Source: Thermaerobacter marianensis DSM 12885 (GTDB taxonomy: Bacteria > Bacillota > Sulfobacillia > Thermaerobacterales > Thermaerobacteraceae). From it: a stretch of DNA of 64,000 bases. The position numbers and the translations under genes are program-made. This document shows positions 9,769 to 19,950 of the stretch, one piece after another. Within the stretch, counting starts at the first letter, position 1. Each line of letters starts with the position of its first letter. The notes beneath the pieces are model-generated. The model did not search any database, had not been told where the DNA came from, and was given only the letters and a program-made list of their open reading frames with translations. The stretch covers positions 2,728,001 through 2,792,000 of the forward strand of contig NC_014831.1 of NCBI RefSeq assembly GCF_000184705.1, given 5' to 3'.

Positions 9769-9993
9769 TCAACTCCGGTGGCGGTAGGTGATGCGCCCCC
9801 GGGTGAGATCGTACGGAGACAATTCCAGGGTTACGCGGTCGCCGGGCAAAATACGGATGAAGTGCATGCGGATCTTGCCCGAGACATGGGCCATGACTTT
9901 ATGGCCATTATCCAATTCTACACGAAACATGCCGTTAGGCAAGGGCTCGACCACCGTCCCCTGGACCTCCACCACGTTCTCCTTGCGCGCCAC
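9769..9993 (-). CDS. infA: Translation initiation factor IF-1
   Basis: A 74-residue S1-like (OB-fold) factor that binds the 30S A site during initiation. It shows [20 protein letters not shown], the [20 protein letters not shown] core and the end [14 protein letters not shown]. The start is GTG at 9993, after a good AAGGGGGGTGA site. It lies four bases after the KOW-domain gene and before rpmJ. Confidence 0.97.
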   Translation of the reverse strand: MARKENVVEVQGTVVEPLPNGMFRVELDNGHKVMAHVSGKIRMHFIRILPGDRVTLELSPYDLTRGRITYRHRS

Positions 9994-9997
9994 GGCC

Positions 9998-10315
9998 TCA
10001 CCCCCCTTGCACCTCCGGCTTCTCGTCCGTGCCGCGTTCCTTTCCGAAGTGTTCCGCCACCAGAGCGGCCAGGGCCCGCCGGAGATCGGCGTTGCCGGGC
10101 CGCTTGCCGGCGGCGAGCTGTTGCCGGATCTCCTGCGCCCAGGCGCGATGGAACACCAGGTGGCGCATGTTCTTCCGCTTGGGCCGGTCCACCGGGCGCA
10201 GGTCGCCGTCGGCCACCAGGACGAACCGGTCATCCAGGACGCCAACGACCAGGTACGGGCGGCCGCGATCGCGCCCGGCGCGGGATGTGACCAGTTGCCC
10301 GATGGACTCGTGCAC
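9998..10315 (-). CDS. KOW-domain RNA-binding protein between map and infA
   Basis: A 105-residue protein whose first half resembles the KOW/L14e-like RNA-binding proteins that many Clostridia encode between map and infA ([19 protein letters not shown], then [17 protein letters not shown]). The second half is a charged helix. The GTG at 10315 is preferred because GGAGGTG lies 5 bases before it. The function is not established; position and fold suggest a ribosome-associated role. A promoter at 10336-10364 would leave a very short leader. Confidence 0.8.
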   Translation of the reverse strand: MHESIGQLVTSRAGRDRGRPYLVVGVLDDRFVLVADGDLRPVDRPKRKNMRHLVFHRAWAQEIRQQLAAGKRPGNADLRRALAALVAEHFGKERGTDEKPEVQGG

Positions 10316-10335
10316 GGGGCCACCTCCGGCCACAA

Positions 10336-10364
10336 TTTATAGTATGGCCAGGCCGTTGCCTCAA
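10336..10364 (-). promoter_or_regulatory. Probable sigma-A promoter inside the spc-alpha cluster
   Basis: On the minus strand, TTGAGG (10359-10364), a 17-base spacer and TATAAA (10336-10341), just upstream of the KOW gene. It would give the alpha-operon genes (infA, rpmJ, rpsM, rpsK, rpoA, rplQ) an internal start. Confidence 0.65.
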
Positions 10365-10415
10365 GATTCCGGCGCTGCCCGCCATTGTCGGTATAACGGG
10401 GCCGCGTCACGGGCC

Positions 10416-11171
10416 CTAGAAGGCGCCGGCCGTGAGGACCTCGGGCTCGCCGCCGGTGATCAGCACGGTGTGCTCGAAGTGGGCCGACAGGCTTCCGTCC
10501 ACGGTGCGCACCGTCCAGCCGTCGGGATCGGTCTTGACCGCATGGCCGCCGGCGTTGACCATGGGCTCGATGGCGATCACCAGCCCCGGCCGGAGCCTGA
10601 GCCCGGTGCCCGGCCGGCCGTAATTGGGCACCTGGGGATCCTCGTGCATGGCGCGGCCGATGCCGTGGCCGGCGTAGTCCCGCACCACCGAGAACCCCGC
10701 CGCCTCGACGTGCTGCTGGACGGCATGACCGATGTCGCCCAGCCGGTTGCCCGCCCGGGCGGCGGCGATGCCGGCGGCCAGGGACTGGCGGGTGACCTCC
10801 AGCAGCCGCCGCACCTCTTCGGGCACGGTCCCCACGGCGAAGGTGGCCGCCGAGTCGCCATAATAGCCCTGGTAGCGGGCGCCTACGTCGATGGAGACCA
10901 CGTCGCCCTCCCGAATCACCCGGTGCGCACTGGGGATGCCGTGGACCACCTCGTCGTTGATGGACGTGCAGATGCTGGCCGGGAAGCCCTGGTAGCCTTT
11001 GAAGGCCGGCTCGGCGCCGGCCTCCCGGATCAGGCGTTCCGCCAGCCGGTCCAGGTCCGCCGTGGTGATCCCGGGACGCAAGGCGGCGGCCAGCTCGCGC
11101 AGCACCGCCGCCACGATCCGCCCCGCCTCCCGCATCAGGCGGATCTCCCGTTCGGACTTCAGCTCGATCAT
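10416..11171 (-). CDS. map: Methionine aminopeptidase, type I
   Basis: A 251-residue pita-bread metallopeptidase that removes the initiator methionine. The metal ligands appear in the expected motifs: [16 protein letters not shown] (two Asp), [18 protein letters not shown] (His), IEPMVNAGG (Glu) and FEHTVLIT (Glu). Its ATG overlaps the adk stop (ATGA). The order secY-adk-map-infA is standard in Firmicutes. Confidence 0.97.
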   Translation of the reverse strand: MIELKSEREIRLMREAGRIVAAVLRELAAALRPGITTADLDRLAERLIREAGAEPAFKGYQGFPASICTSINDEVVHGIPSAHRVIREGDVVSIDVGARYQGYYGDSAATFAVGTVPEEVRRLLEVTRQSLAAGIAAARAGNRLGDIGHAVQQHVEAAGFSVVRDYAGHGIGRAMHEDPQVPNYGRPGTGLRLRPGLVIAIEPMVNAGGHAVKTDPDGWTVRTVDGSLSAHFEHTVLITGGEPEVLTAGAF

Positions 11172-11818
11172 CGGCCAACCCCCGTGATCCGGGCGATCTC
11201 CGCCTCCACCTGGTCGATGGGTCGATCCGCGGCCACGGTGTGCAATAGGCCCGCCTCGCGGTAGTAGTTGACCAGCGGCTCCGTCTGCCGGCGGTACACC
11301 GCCAGCCGCTGGCGCACCGTCTCCTCCCGGTCGTCCGGCCGCTGGACCAACTCCGCCCCGCAGCGGTCGCAGCGCCCTTCCACCCGCGGCGGGTCGAAGC
11401 GCACGTGGTACGTGGCCCCGCACGCCGGGCACACCCGGCGCCCGCTCAGCCGCTCGACGACCACGGCGTCCGGCACGTCGAAGTACAGCACGCCGTCCAG
11501 CCCCACACCGAGCCCGGCCAGCACGTCCTTGAGCCCCTCCGCCTGGGCCACGGTGCGGGGGAACCCGTCCAACAGGAACCCGGCCCGGCAGTCGGGCTGG
11601 GACAGCCGCTCCCGCACCAGCCCGAGGGTCACGTCGTCGGGCACCAGCTGGCCGGCGTCCATGTACCGCTTGGCCTGCAGGCCCAGGGGCGTACCCTCGC
11701 GCACGGCGGCGCGGAACATGTCCCCCGTGGCGATCTGGGGCACGCCGGCTCGCTGCGCCAGCCGCGCCGCCTGGGTTCCCTTCCCCGCACCGGGCGGGCC
11801 GAGAAAGATCCAGCGCAC
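11168..11818 (-). CDS. adk: Adenylate kinase with zinc-binding lid
   Basis: A 216-residue adenylate kinase (AMP + ATP to 2 ADP). The P-loop is [15 protein letters not shown] at about 7-21, and the AMP site is FLLDGFPRT. The lid carries four cysteines (C130, C133, C150, C153), as in Gram-positive zinc-lid enzymes. The start is GTG at 11818 with GGGGAGGGG upstream. It lies downstream of secY and overlaps map by four bases. Confidence 0.97.
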   Translation of the reverse strand: MRWIFLGPPGAGKGTQAARLAQRAGVPQIATGDMFRAAVREGTPLGLQAKRYMDAGQLVPDDVTLGLVRERLSQPDCRAGFLLDGFPRTVAQAEGLKDVLAGLGVGLDGVLYFDVPDAVVVERLSGRRVCPACGATYHVRFDPPRVEGRCDRCGAELVQRPDDREETVRQRLAVYRRQTEPLVNYYREAGLLHTVAADRPIDQVEAEIARITGVGR

Positions 11819-11870
11819 GTTACCCCTCCCCACCGGCGGGGCGCCGGGCGCCCGCACGGGCCGAGGCCCG

Positions 11871-11883
11871 GGCCGGTTCGTCC
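11871..11883 (+). repeat. Dispersed element GGCCGGTTCGTCC, copy 2
   Basis: An exact copy in the 77-base secY-adk gap, immediately downstream of the secY stop codon. The flanks GGGCC and GGCGGCC extend the inverted symmetry. Confidence 0.8.
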
Positions 11884-11895
11884 GGCGGCCGGGCC

Positions 11896-13164
11896 TCAGC
11901 GTTTCATGAAGCCCTGGTATTGCCGCATCAGCAGGTGGGCTTCGATCTGCTTCATCGTCTCCAGGGCGACGCCCACCACGATGAGCAGGGCGGTGCCGCC
12001 GAAGTAGATGGAGGCGATGTGGGTGACCCCCCGCACCAGCAGCGGCAGGACCGAGATCAGTGCCAGGAACAGAGCGCCGAACACGGTGATGCGCATGACC
12101 ACACGCGCCAGGTACTCGGCGGTCGGCCGCCCGGGCCGCAGGCCGGGGATGTACCCGCCGTACTTGCGCAGGTTGTCGGCGATGTCCTGCGGGTTGAAGG
12201 TGATCGCCGTATAGAAGAACGTGAACCCGATGATCAGCCAGAAGTACACCGCCGTGTTCAGCGGCGTGCCCCAGTCGAACCAGCGGGCGATGAACTGCGA
12301 CCAGCCCGCCCGCGGGAAGAACCCGGCCACCGTCAGGGGCAGCGCCACCAGGGACGCGGCGAAGATCACGGGGATCACGCCGGCCTGGTTGACGCGGATG
12401 GGAATGTGGGTGCTCTGGCCGCCGTAGATCCGCCGGCCCACCACGCGCTTGGCGTACTGGACGGGAATGCGGCGCTGTCCCTCGGTCACCCACACCACGG
12501 CCACGATCACGGCCAGGCCCACGACGACCAAGAGCAGGATCTGGAACAGGTTCACCGACCCGGCGCGCCACATCTCCACCAGGGTGACCAGGCCGTGGGG
12601 CAGGCGCGAAACGATGCCCGCGAAGATCAGCAGGCTGATGCCGTTGCCGATCCCCTTGTCGGTGATCTGCTCGCCGATCCACATGAGCAGCACGGTGCCG
12701 GCGGTCAGCGTGATGGCCACCACGGCCATGCCGGGGAATCCCGGCCACTCCAGGGCCCCGGCCCGGTGGAGATAGAAGGCGATGCCGCCCGCCTGGAGCA
12801 GGGCCATGACCACCGTGCCGTAGCGGGTCAGCTGGGTCAGCTTGCGACGCCCCTCCTCGCCCTCCTTGGCCAGTTCCTCCAGCCGCGGGATCACCACCGT
12901 CAGCAGCTGGACGATGATGGACGAGTTGATGTAGGGCGTGATGCTCATGGCGAACACGGACACCGTCGCCAGGGCGCCGCCGGCAAAGAGGTCGAGCAGC
13001 CGGAAGATCGACCCCGTGCCGAAGAGGGGCGCGACCCGCTCGGGAATTACCCCCGGCGTGGGCACGTGCACCCCCAGCCGGAACACCAGCAGCATCGCCA
13101 GGGTGAAGAGGATGCGGCCGCGCAGGTCGCCGATCTTGACGGCCCGGCCCAGGGTGGCCAGCAT
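11896..13164 (-). CDS. secY: Protein translocase subunit SecY
   Basis: A 422-residue integral membrane channel of the Sec translocon with ten hydrophobic segments. It shows the start [25 protein letters not shown], the plug-helix region after it, the [16 protein letters not shown] signature in the middle and [11 protein letters not shown] in the cytoplasmic loop. It follows rplO by one base. SecE is encoded at 40224-40517. Confidence 0.98.
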   Translation of the reverse strand: MLATLGRAVKIGDLRGRILFTLAMLLVFRLGVHVPTPGVIPERVAPLFGTGSIFRLLDLFAGGALATVSVFAMSITPYINSSIIVQLLTVVIPRLEELAKEGEEGRRKLTQLTRYGTVVMALLQAGGIAFYLHRAGALEWPGFPGMAVVAITLTAGTVLLMWIGEQITDKGIGNGISLLIFAGIVSRLPHGLVTLVEMWRAGSVNLFQILLLVVVGLAVIVAVVWVTEGQRRIPVQYAKRVVGRRIYGGQSTHIPIRVNQAGVIPVIFAASLVALPLTVAGFFPRAGWSQFIARWFDWGTPLNTAVYFWLIIGFTFFYTAITFNPQDIADNLRKYGGYIPGLRPGRPTAEYLARVVMRITVFGALFLALISVLPLLVRGVTHIASIYFGGTALLIVVGVALETMKQIEAHLLMRQYQGFMKR

Positions 13165-13165
13165 G

Positions 13166-13612
13166 TCAGATCACCTCGGCGCGGCCGCCCGCCTGCTCGA
13201 TCTTGGCGCGAGCCGACGCGCTGAACTTGTGGGCCCGCACCGTCAGGGCCACCTTGAGCTCACCCTCACCCAGGATCTTGATGCCATCCCGGGGGTTCTT
13301 GACGATGCCCCGCTCCCGCAGCAGGTCCGGGGTGACCTCGGTGCCCGGCTCGAAGCGGTTGAGCTGCTCCACGTTGACCACGGCGTATTCCTTTCGGAAG
13401 GGCGCGTTGGTGAAGCCCCGCTTGGGGATCCGCCGCTGCAGGGGCATCTGGCCGCCTTCGAAGCCCGGCCCCTTGGCACCCCCCGAGCGGGCCTTCTGGC
13501 CCTTGGTGCCGCGGCCCGCCGTCTTGCCGTGGCCGGAGCCGATGCCGCGCCCCACCCGCTTCGGGCGGTGCCGGGCGCCGGGCGCCGGCTTGAGTTCATG
13601 CAGGCCTGCCAT
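13166..13612 (-). CDS. rplO: Large ribosomal subunit protein L15
   Basis: A 148-residue L15 with the glycine-rich N-terminal half ([21 protein letters not shown]) and the [18 protein letters not shown] signature. The ATG at 13612 gives the family start [13 protein letters not shown]. In most bacteria rpmD lies directly upstream; here only 110 bases separate rplO from rpsE, too little for L30. Confidence 0.97.
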   Translation of the reverse strand: MAGLHELKPAPGARHRPKRVGRGIGSGHGKTAGRGTKGQKARSGGAKGPGFEGGQMPLQRRIPKRGFTNAPFRKEYAVVNVEQLNRFEPGTEVTPDLLRERGIVKNPRDGIKILGEGELKVALTVRAHKFSASARAKIEQAGGRAEVI

Positions 13613-13722
13613 GCTTCCAACCCCCGTCGTCGGACTGGAGACCGGCGGCACCTCCGCCCCACGGGCACCCCCGGCCCGGGTCGGCCGGCCGCCGCCGGCT
13701 TGCCGCCGTCAGCGTCCGCCGG

Positions 13723-14232
13723 TCAGCCGATGAGCTGCTCGACCGGCTTGCCGCGCAGCCGGGCGACTTCCTCGGCGCTGCGCAGGGACTTCAGCCCCTC
13801 CATGGTGGCGTACACCACGTTGGCGGGATTGCTGGAGCCCAGCGACTTGGTCAGCACGTCGCGAATGCCCGCCAGTTCCAGCACCGCCCGGACGGCCCCG
13901 CCGGCGATGACGCCCGTACCGGGCGCCGCCGGCTTCATCAACACGCGCCCGGCACCGAACTCGCCGATCACGGGATGGGGGATGGTGGTCCCCACCCGGG
14001 GTACCTCGATCATGCCCTTCTTGGCCTTTTGCACGGCCTTGCGGATGGCGTCGGGGATCTCGGCCGCCTTCCCCATGCCGACGCCGACCCGGCCGTTGCC
14101 GTCGCCTACGACCACCAGGGCGCTGAAGTTGAAACGCCGGCCGCCCTTGACCACCTTGGCCACGCGGTTGATGGCCACCAGGCGCTCCTGCAGCTCGTCG
14201 CCTTCCTGCTGCCGCCTGCGATGACGTGCCAC
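13723..14232 (-). CDS. rpsE: Small ribosomal subunit protein S5
   Basis: A 169-residue S5, involved in decoding accuracy. It has the double-stranded RNA-binding start [20 protein letters not shown] and [19 protein letters not shown], plus [20 protein letters not shown]. The start is GTG at 14232 after AAAGGAGG. It follows rplR and precedes rplO with rpmD missing between them. Confidence 0.98.
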   Translation of the reverse strand: MARHRRRQQEGDELQERLVAINRVAKVVKGGRRFNFSALVVVGDGNGRVGVGMGKAAEIPDAIRKAVQKAKKGMIEVPRVGTTIPHPVIGEFGAGRVLMKPAAPGTGVIAGGAVRAVLELAGIRDVLTKSLGSSNPANVVYATMEGLKSLRSAEEVARLRGKPVEQLIG

Positions 14233-14257
14233 GCCGTCCCCTCCTTTCCGGGCGGGA

Positions 14258-14632
14258 TTAGAATTCGAGACCCGCTTCGCGGGCGGCCTCGGCCAGCGCC
14301 TTGACCCGCCCGTGGTACCGGTAGCCGCCGCGGTCGAAGACGACCTTGGTGATGCCCCGTGCCCGGGCGCGCTCGGCGATGACCCGCCCCACCACCTTGG
14401 CCGCCTCCACGTTGCCGCCGTAGCCCCCCACCGCCTCGCGGAGCTCCGGTTCCACCGTCGAAGCGGCCACCAGGGTGACGCCCGCTTCGTCGTCGATCAC
14501 CTGGGCATAGATGTGCTTCAAGCTCCGGAAGACGTTGAGGCGCGGGCGCTCGGCCGTTCCGAGGACCTTCTTGCGAACGCGCCGGTGCCGGCGCTCGCGG
14601 GCTTCCTCGCGCGTCTTGGGCTTCCGCGCCAT
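14258..14632 (-). CDS. rplR: Large ribosomal subunit protein L18
   Basis: A 124-residue L18, a 5S rRNA-binding protein. It has the arginine-rich N-terminus, [19 protein letters not shown] and the [20 protein letters not shown] end. It lies 30 bases after rplF. Confidence 0.98.
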   Translation of the reverse strand: MARKPKTREEARERRHRRVRKKVLGTAERPRLNVFRSLKHIYAQVIDDEAGVTLVAASTVEPELREAVGGYGGNVEAAKVVGRVIAERARARGITKVVFDRGGYRYHGRVKALAEAAREAGLEF

Positions 14633-14662
14633 TCAAGACACCCCGTTCCTTAGAGATGAACC

Positions 14663-15211
14663 TCACTTGCCGGTCTTGGCCGGCCGCAGGGCCACCCGCT
14701 CGTCGGTGTAGCGGATGCCCCGAGGACCGTCGGCGTAGCGGAACCGGCTGAGCGGCCGCTTGGCCCGGATGGTGGCAGCCACGTTGCCCACCAGTTCCTT
14801 GTCGATGCCCCGCACCACCACGGTGTTGGCCGCCGGGACCTCGATGTCGATGCCCTCCGGCGGCGTGTACTCCACCGGGTGCGAGTAGCCCAGGCTCATC
14901 ACCAGCTTGCGCCCCTGCTTGGAGGCGCGGTAGCCGGTGCCCTCCAGGGTCAGGGAACGCTCGTACCCCTGGGTCACGCCCGTGACCATGTTGGCCACCA
15001 GGGTCCGGAACAGGCCGTGGAGGGCGCGGCGCTCGCGCTCGTCGTCCTGGCGGCGCACCACCACGGCGCCGTCTTCCACCGCCACCTGGAGGCCGGCGGG
15101 GATGGTACGCTCCAGCTGGCCCTTGGGCCCCTTGACCCGCACCACGTTCCCCTCGACGGTCACCTGCACGCCCTGGGGGATGGGAATCGGCTTCTTGCCA
15201 ACCCGCGACAC
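14663..15211 (-). CDS. rplF: Large ribosomal subunit protein L6
   Basis: A 182-residue L6 at the base of the L7/L12 stalk. It shows SRVGKKPIPIPQGV, the GYERSLTLEGTGYRA motif and LSRFRYADGPRGIRYTDE near the end. The GTG at 15211 is chosen over one three codons earlier because GGGAGGTG lies 6 bases upstream and the family begins Ser-Arg-Val/Ile-Gly-Lys. A 232-base gap separates it from rpsH. Confidence 0.97.
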   Translation of the reverse strand: MSRVGKKPIPIPQGVQVTVEGNVVRVKGPKGQLERTIPAGLQVAVEDGAVVVRRQDDERERRALHGLFRTLVANMVTGVTQGYERSLTLEGTGYRASKQGRKLVMSLGYSHPVEYTPPEGIDIEVPAANTVVVRGIDKELVGNVAATIRAKRPLSRFRYADGPRGIRYTDERVALRPAKTGK

Positions 15212-15314
15212 GCTGTCCACCTCCCGCTTGCCAGATTCCCGCGCCCGAACCGGCGCCCGCCCTGTGCCGCGCCGGCCCGCTCGTCCGGGCCGGCCCGCGG
15301 GGCCGGTTCCGCCC

Positions 15315-15327
15315 GGCCGGTTCGTCC
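15315..15327 (+). repeat. Dispersed element GGCCGGTTCGTCC, copy 3
   Basis: An exact copy in the 232-base rpsH-rplF gap, one of the longer gaps inside the spc operon. A partial copy (GCTCGTCCGGGCCGG) lies about 25 bases to the left. Confidence 0.8.
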
Positions 15328-15443
15328 CGGCGGGTCGCCCGCATCCAATCCGCAGCCCGGTGGAGCCAAGCCGCTGGGAAACCCCTTGGCTCGGGCTGCG
15401 GCCTCGCCGGGCACGCGCCGGCGGCGTCAGGCCCGGCGGGTCC

Positions 15444-15842
15444 TCACCAGATGTAGCACAGGACCTCGCCGCCGACGCCCTCGGCCCGGGCCTGCTTGTC
15501 GGTCATGATGCCGCGGGACGTGGACAGCACCGCGATGCCCAGGCCGCCCAGCACCCGGGGAATCTGGTCCTTGCGGGCGTAGATCCGCCGCCCCGGCCGG
15601 GAGATCCGCTTCAGCCCCTGGATCACCCGCTTCTTGCCCGGCCCGTACTTGAGGAAGATGCGGATCACGCCCTGCTTGCCGTCGTCGATCCACTGGTAGT
15701 CGTGGATGAAGCCTTCCTGCTTCAGGATGTCGGCGATGGCCCGCTTGATCTTGGACCCCGGCACGTCGACCCGCTCGTGCCCCACGGTGTACGCGTTGCG
15801 GATCCGCGCCAGCATATCCGCGATGGGGTCGGTCATGGTCAT
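15444..15842 (-). CDS. rpsH: Small ribosomal subunit protein S8
   Basis: A 132-residue S8, a primary 16S rRNA binder and in many bacteria the spc-operon repressor. It has [16 protein letters not shown] and the C-terminal [20 protein letters not shown] signature. The ATG at 15842 follows AAAGGGGG and gives the usual length. Confidence 0.97.
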   Translation of the reverse strand: MTMTDPIADMLARIRNAYTVGHERVDVPGSKIKRAIADILKQEGFIHDYQWIDDGKQGVIRIFLKYGPGKKRVIQGLKRISRPGRRIYARKDQIPRVLGGLGIAVLSTSRGIMTDKQARAEGVGGEVLCYIW

Positions 15843-15875
15843 GGGTAGAACCCCCTTTCCCGCCACGCCGGGAGC

Positions 15876-16061
15876 TCACCAGCTGGCCTTCTTCACGCCC
15901 GGGATCTCGCCGCGGTGGGCCAGCTGCCGGAAGCAGTGCCGGCAGAGGCCGAAGCGCCGCATGTAACCGCGCGGGCGACCGCAGATCCGGCACCGGTTGC
16001 GCTTGCGGACCGCATACTTGGGTTCCCGGTTGGCCTTGACGATCAGCGCCTTGCGTGCCAT
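15876..16061 (-). CDS. rpsN: Small ribosomal subunit protein S14, zinc type
   Basis: A 61-residue S14 of the short zinc-binding (type Z) class. The cysteine pairs C24/C27 and C40/C43 lie in CRICGRP and LCRHCF. It sits between rplE and rpsH as usual. Confidence 0.98.
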   Translation of the reverse strand: MARKALIVKANREPKYAVRKRNRCRICGRPRGYMRRFGLCRHCFRQLAHRGEIPGVKKASW

Positions 16062-16073
16062 GAAGCCACCTCC

Positions 16074-16625
16074 TTACTGGCGGAACGGCATGCCCAGCAG
16101 GCGCAAGAGCTCCCGGGCCTCTTCGTCGGTCTTGGCCGTGGTCACGATGGTCACGTCCATGCCCCGGACCTTCTCGATGTCGTCGTAGTCGATCTCGGGA
16201 AAGATCAGCTGCTCCCGCAGGCCCAGCGAGTAGTTCCCCCGGCCGTCAAAGCTGTCGGGGTCGAGCCCGCGGAAGTCGCGCACCCGTGGCAGGGCCAGGA
16301 AGATCAGCCGGGTCAGGAAGTCCCACATCCGCTGCTTGCGCAGGGTCACCTTGCAGCCGATGGGCATCCCCGCCCGCACCTTGAAGGCGGAGATGGACTT
16401 CCGCGCCCGGGTCACCATGGGCCGCTGCCCGGTGATCAGCGCCAGCTCGTTCACGGCGGCGTCCAGCAGCTTCGGGTTCTGGATGGCGTCCCCCACGCCC
16501 ATGTTGATCACGACCTTCTCGATGCGGGGGACCTGCATGATGCTCTTGTACCCGAAGCGCTGCATCAGCGCCGGAACGACTTCCTTCTCGTACTTCTCCT
16601 TCAGGTTGGTCACCACGGTGGCCAT
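16074..16625 (-). CDS. rplE: Large ribosomal subunit protein L5
   Basis: A 183-residue L5, a 5S rRNA binder and intersubunit bridge partner of S13. It has [20 protein letters not shown] and the [20 protein letters not shown] signature. The ATG at 16625 has GGGAGGG 7 bases upstream. Confidence 0.98.
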   Translation of the reverse strand: MATVVTNLKEKYEKEVVPALMQRFGYKSIMQVPRIEKVVINMGVGDAIQNPKLLDAAVNELALITGQRPMVTRARKSISAFKVRAGMPIGCKVTLRKQRMWDFLTRLIFLALPRVRDFRGLDPDSFDGRGNYSLGLREQLIFPEIDYDDIEKVRGMDVTIVTTAKTDEEARELLRLLGMPFRQ

Positions 16626-16728
16626 GGTCGTACCCTCCCGTGCCGGCACCGCGCCGGCTGCCGCCGGCCGTTCGCGCCGGCCTCACTGCCTGCCGTTCCG
16701 GACGAACCCGGCCGGGCCGCGGCGCGGC

Positions 16729-17055
16729 TCAGCGGTCGATGACCTCGCCGCACCGCTTGCAGGCCCGCACCCGCCGGCCGTCGTCCAGCACCTTCTTGGC
16801 CACGCGGGTGGGCTGGCCGCACCGCGGGCAGACCAGCATCACGTTGGAGCGGTGGATCGGCGCCTCCCGCTCGATGATGCCGCTCTGCACCACGCCGGGC
16901 CGCGGGCGCTGGTGGCGCTTGACGATGTTGACGCCCTCCACCACCACCCGGTCCTCGGCGGGCAGGGCCCGCAGCACCTTGCCCTTCTTGCCGGCGTCCT
17001 TGCCGGTGATCACCAGCACCGTATCGCCCTTGCGGATCGTCATCTTGCGCGCCAT
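16729..17055 (-). CDS. rplX: Large ribosomal subunit protein L24
   Basis: A 108-residue L24, an assembly initiator with an N-terminal KOW motif ([20 protein letters not shown]). The C-terminal half has two CxxC pairs (CPRCG and CKRCG), a zinc-ribbon form of the protein. A 103-base gap with a near-copy of the dispersed element (GGACGAACCCGG at 16700-16711) separates it from rplE. Confidence 0.97.
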   Translation of the reverse strand: MARKMTIRKGDTVLVITGKDAGKKGKVLRALPAEDRVVVEGVNIVKRHQRPRPGVVQSGIIEREAPIHRSNVMLVCPRCGQPTRVAKKVLDDGRRVRACKRCGEVIDR

Positions 17056-17115
17056 GGGGGACCCCCTTTCCGCGCCGCTCCCTGGACGCGCGGCTCCTCA
17101 CGGCCCCGGACCCGT

Positions 17116-17484
17116 TCACAGCACCTCGGGCGCCAGGGAGATGATGCGCATGAACTGCTTGTCCCGCAACTCCCGCGCCACGGGACCGAAGATGCGCGTG
17201 CCCCGCGGCTCGTGGGCGTCCCGCAGGATCACCGCCGCGTTGTCGTCGAACCGGATGTGCGAGCCGTCTTCCCGGCGCAGGCCGTGGCGCGTCCGCACCA
17301 CCACGGCCCGCACCACGTCGCCCTTCTTGACCACGCCTCCGGGCGTCGCGGCCTTGACCGAGGCCACGACCACGTCGCCGATGTTGCCGTACCGCTTGGC
17401 GGAACCGCCCAGGACGCGGATCACCATGAGTTCCTTGGCGCCGGTGTTATCGGCGACGACCAGGCGCGACTGCGGCTGGATCAT
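17116..17484 (-). CDS. rplN: Large ribosomal subunit protein L14
   Basis: A 122-residue L14, forming an intersubunit bridge. It has [20 protein letters not shown], the [20 protein letters not shown] signature and a [11 protein letters not shown] ending. It follows rpsQ by 33 bases. Confidence 0.98.
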   Translation of the reverse strand: MIQPQSRLVVADNTGAKELMVIRVLGGSAKRYGNIGDVVVASVKAATPGGVVKKGDVVRAVVVRTRHGLRREDGSHIRFDDNAAVILRDAHEPRGTRIFGPVARELRDKQFMRIISLAPEVL

Positions 17485-17517
17485 CCGTCACCCCTCCTTG
17501 CCGGCGCGGCCGGCGCC

Positions 17518-17829
17518 TCAGGCGGGAGGCTGCTCCTCTTCCGGCAGCTCTTCCGCGGCCAGGGCGGCCAGCTGCGGCCGCTCCAGGATCTCCACGACCC
17601 GCCAACGCTTGTGGCGGCTCAGCGGGCGGGTCTCCATGATCCGCACCTTGTCGCCCACCCTGCACTGGTTGTTCTCATCGTGGGCCATGAACTTCTTGGT
17701 GCGGCGAATGCGCTTGCCGTAGAGGGGGTGGGCCACCAGGGTCTCCACCGCCACCACCACGGTCTTGTCCATCTTGTCGCTGACCACCACGCCGACCCGG
17801 GTCTTGCGCTTGCCCCGTTCCTGGGCCAT
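17518..17829 (-). CDS. rpsQ: Small ribosomal subunit protein S17
   Basis: A 103-residue OB-fold S17 that binds 16S rRNA. It shows [20 protein letters not shown] and [20 protein letters not shown]. The last 15 residues ([13 protein letters not shown]) extend beyond the usual 85-90-residue protein and are acidic. It lies 8 bases after rpmC. Confidence 0.97.
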   Translation of the reverse strand: MAQERGKRKTRVGVVVSDKMDKTVVVAVETLVAHPLYGKRIRRTKKFMAHDENNQCRVGDKVRIMETRPLSRHKRWRVVEILERPQLAALAAEELPEEEQPPA

Positions 17830-17837
17830 CGGCCGGA

Positions 17838-18059
17838 TTACCTCCCTTCGCTACCGGTGCCCCGCAGGGCAGCCAGCTCGCGTTCCCGCTGGATGGTCTG
17901 GACCCGGGCGATGTCCCGCCGCACCTGGCGCAGGCGCATCGGGTTGTCGAGCTGGCCGGTGGCGGCCTGGAAGCGCAGGTTGAACAGCTCTTCCTTCAGG
18001 TCCCGGAGCTTCTTGGCCAGCTCCTCGTCGGACAGCTCCCGCAGCTCCCTAGCCTTCAT
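17838..18059 (-). CDS. rpmC: Large ribosomal subunit protein L29
   Basis: A 73-residue two-helix L29 at the exit-tunnel rim where SRP and trigger factor dock. It has [20 protein letters not shown] and [20 protein letters not shown]. The ATG at 18059 is the family start and lies inside the end of rplP, so the two are translationally coupled. Confidence 0.97.
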   Translation of the reverse strand: MKARELRELSDEELAKKLRDLKEELFNLRFQAATGQLDNPMRLRQVRRDIARVQTIQRERELAALRGTGSEGR

Positions 18060-18480
18060 GGGCCTCACCACCCACCGCGCGGGTGACGAACTTGGTCTTG
18101 ATGGGCAGCTTGTGGGAGGCCAGCCGCATGGCTTCCCGTGCCGTCTCCTCCGGCACGCCGGCGATCTCGAACAGCACGCGGCCGGGCTTGACCACCGCCA
18201 CCCAGTACTCCGGGCTGCCCTTACCGCTCCCCATGCGGGTCTCGGCGGGCTTCTTCGTCACGGGCTTGTCCGGGAAGATCTTGATCCACACCTTGCCGCC
18301 GCGGCGGATGTAGCGGGTCATGGCCACGCGCGCCGCCTCGATCTGGCGGTCGGAGACCCAGCCCCGCTCCAGGGCCTGCAACCCGTACTCGCCGAAGGTC
18401 ACGGTGTTGCCGCGCTGGGCCACGCCGCGCATCCGGCCGCGATGCTGCTTACGCCACTTGACGCGCTTGGGCATCAACAT
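18049..18480 (-). CDS. rplP: Large ribosomal subunit protein L16
   Basis: A 143-residue L16 near the A site and peptidyl-transferase centre. It has [17 protein letters not shown] and [20 protein letters not shown]. The ATG at 18480 or the second ATG at 18474 could start it. It overlaps rpmC by 11 bases. Confidence 0.98.
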   Translation of the reverse strand: MLMPKRVKWRKQHRGRMRGVAQRGNTVTFGEYGLQALERGWVSDRQIEAARVAMTRYIRRGGKVWIKIFPDKPVTKKPAETRMGSGKGSPEYWVAVVKPGRVLFEIAGVPEETAREAMRLASHKLPIKTKFVTRAVGGEAHEG

Positions 18481-18483
18481 GGC

Positions 18484-19164
18484 TCATCGGCCTCCCTGGG
18501 CGCCCTGCTCGGCCGGCGCTGCCTCGCGCTTGGCCTCGGGCAGGACCTCCCCGCGGTTGATCCACACCTTGACGCCGATCTGCCCGTAGGTGGTGAAGGC
18601 CTCGGCCTGGCCGTAGTCGATGTCGGCCCGCAGGGTATGCAGCGGCACGGAGCCTTCCGCCGTCCACTCGCTGCGGGAGATCTCGGCGCCGCCCAGCCGG
18701 CCGGAGACCCGAATCTTGCAACCCTTGGCACCGGCCCGCATGGCCCGCTGTAACGCCTGCTTCATGGCCCGCCGCCACGAGATGCGCCGCTCGATCTGGG
18801 CGGCGATGCTCTCCGCCACCAGCTGGGCGTCGAGTTCAGGCTCCTTGACCTCCACCACGTTGATGGCGACCTGGCGGCCCGTCATGCGCTCCAGGTCCTG
18901 GCGCAGAGCCTCCACGCCGGTACCGCCCTTGCCGATCACCATGCCCGGCTTGCCGGCGTGGATGGTGATGCGGACCCGGTTGGCCGCCCGCTCGATCTCC
19001 ACCCTGGAGATGCCGGCGTCGTACAGCCGCTTCTTGATGTGCCGGCGGATCCGCTGGTCCTCCAGCAAGAGGTCGACGAACTCCTGCCTCCGGGCATACC
19101 AGCGGGAATCCCAGTCACGAATGATGCCGAGTCGGAACCCTTTCGGGTGCGTCTTCTGGCCCAC
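18484..19164 (-). CDS. rpsC: Small ribosomal subunit protein S3
   Basis: A 226-residue S3 at the mRNA entry site, where it contributes to helicase activity. It has [20 protein letters not shown], the KH domain [16 protein letters not shown], and [20 protein letters not shown]. The start is GTG at 19164 after AAGGAGG, one base downstream of the rplV stop. Confidence 0.98.
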   Translation of the reverse strand: MGQKTHPKGFRLGIIRDWDSRWYARRQEFVDLLLEDQRIRRHIKKRLYDAGISRVEIERAANRVRITIHAGKPGMVIGKGGTGVEALRQDLERMTGRQVAINVVEVKEPELDAQLVAESIAAQIERRISWRRAMKQALQRAMRAGAKGCKIRVSGRLGGAEISRSEWTAEGSVPLHTLRADIDYGQAEAFTTYGQIGVKVWINRGEVLPEAKREAAPAEQGAQGGR

Positions 19165-19165
19165 C

Positions 19166-19507
19166 TTACCCCTCCTTCCTTTCCGCCACGATCACCGTCA
19201 CGTGGCTGGTGGGCTTGAGGATGGGGAAGGCCCGACCGCGGGCCCGCGGCCGCCACCGCTTCAGCCGCGGCCCCTCGTCCACGTACGCCTTTGCGATGTA
19301 GAGCCGGTCCTCGTCCAGGTCGTGGTTGTTGGTGGCGTTGGCCACCGCCGAACGGACCACCTTTTCCACGATGCGCGCCGCCTTCTTCGGCGTGAAGCGC
19401 AGGAGCGTCAGTGCCTCGCCCACGGGCTTGCCGCGGACGAGGTCGATCACCTGGCGCGCCTTGCGCGGCGATACCCGGACGAACCGTGCCACCGCCCGGG
19501 CCTCCAT
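19166..19507 (-). CDS. rplV: Large ribosomal subunit protein L22
   Basis: A 113-residue L22 whose hairpin lines the exit tunnel. It has [20 protein letters not shown] and [20 protein letters not shown] at the tunnel hairpin. The ATG at 19507 follows AAGGAGG; an upstream in-frame start overlaps rpsS and is not needed. Confidence 0.97.
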   Translation of the reverse strand: MEARAVARFVRVSPRKARQVIDLVRGKPVGEALTLLRFTPKKAARIVEKVVRSAVANATNNHDLDEDRLYIAKAYVDEGPRLKRWRPRARGRAFPILKPTSHVTVIVAERKEG

Positions 19508-19533
19508 GGTGCTCCCTCCTTCGCGGCCCGCCC

Positions 19534-19818
19534 TCACCGCACCCGGGCCTGCCGCTCCGTCTTGTCCGCATGGCCGCGGAAGGTGCGGGTGGGCGCGAAC
19601 TCACCCAGCTTGTGGCCGATCATGTCCTCCGTGATGTACACCGGCACGTGCTTGCGCCCGTCGTGCACCGCGATGGTGTGCCCCACCATCTCGGGCACGA
19701 TGGTGCTGTCCCGCGACCAGGTCCGGATGACCCGGCGCTGGTTCTTCTCGTTCAGGGCCTGGATCTTCTTCATCAGCTTCGGGTCCACGTACGGCCCCTT
19801 CTTCAGCGAGCGCCCCAC
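19534..19818 (-). CDS. rpsS: Small ribosomal subunit protein S19
   Basis: A 94-residue S19 of the 30S head. It has [20 protein letters not shown] and [18 protein letters not shown]. The start is GTG. It follows rplB after a 132-base gap. Confidence 0.98.
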   Translation of the reverse strand: MGRSLKKGPYVDPKLMKKIQALNEKNQRRVIRTWSRDSTIVPEMVGHTIAVHDGRKHVPVYITEDMIGHKLGEFAPTRTFRGHADKTERQARVR

Positions 19819-19950
19819 GCAGGCTGCACCTCCTTTGCCTGGGCCGGATCGCGCCCGGCAGGGCTCCGCGCCGGGCCCGGACCGCCCCGCCGCCCGCCGG
19901 GCCGGGACGTCCGGCGTACCCGGTCCCGGGGCCCTCCCGCCGTGGCCGGC

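Noticed and set aside
11168-12748. A longer adk reading frame running back over secY
   Set aside because: The frame is open by composition only; the GTG at 11818 has a good ribosome site and gives the family N-terminus.
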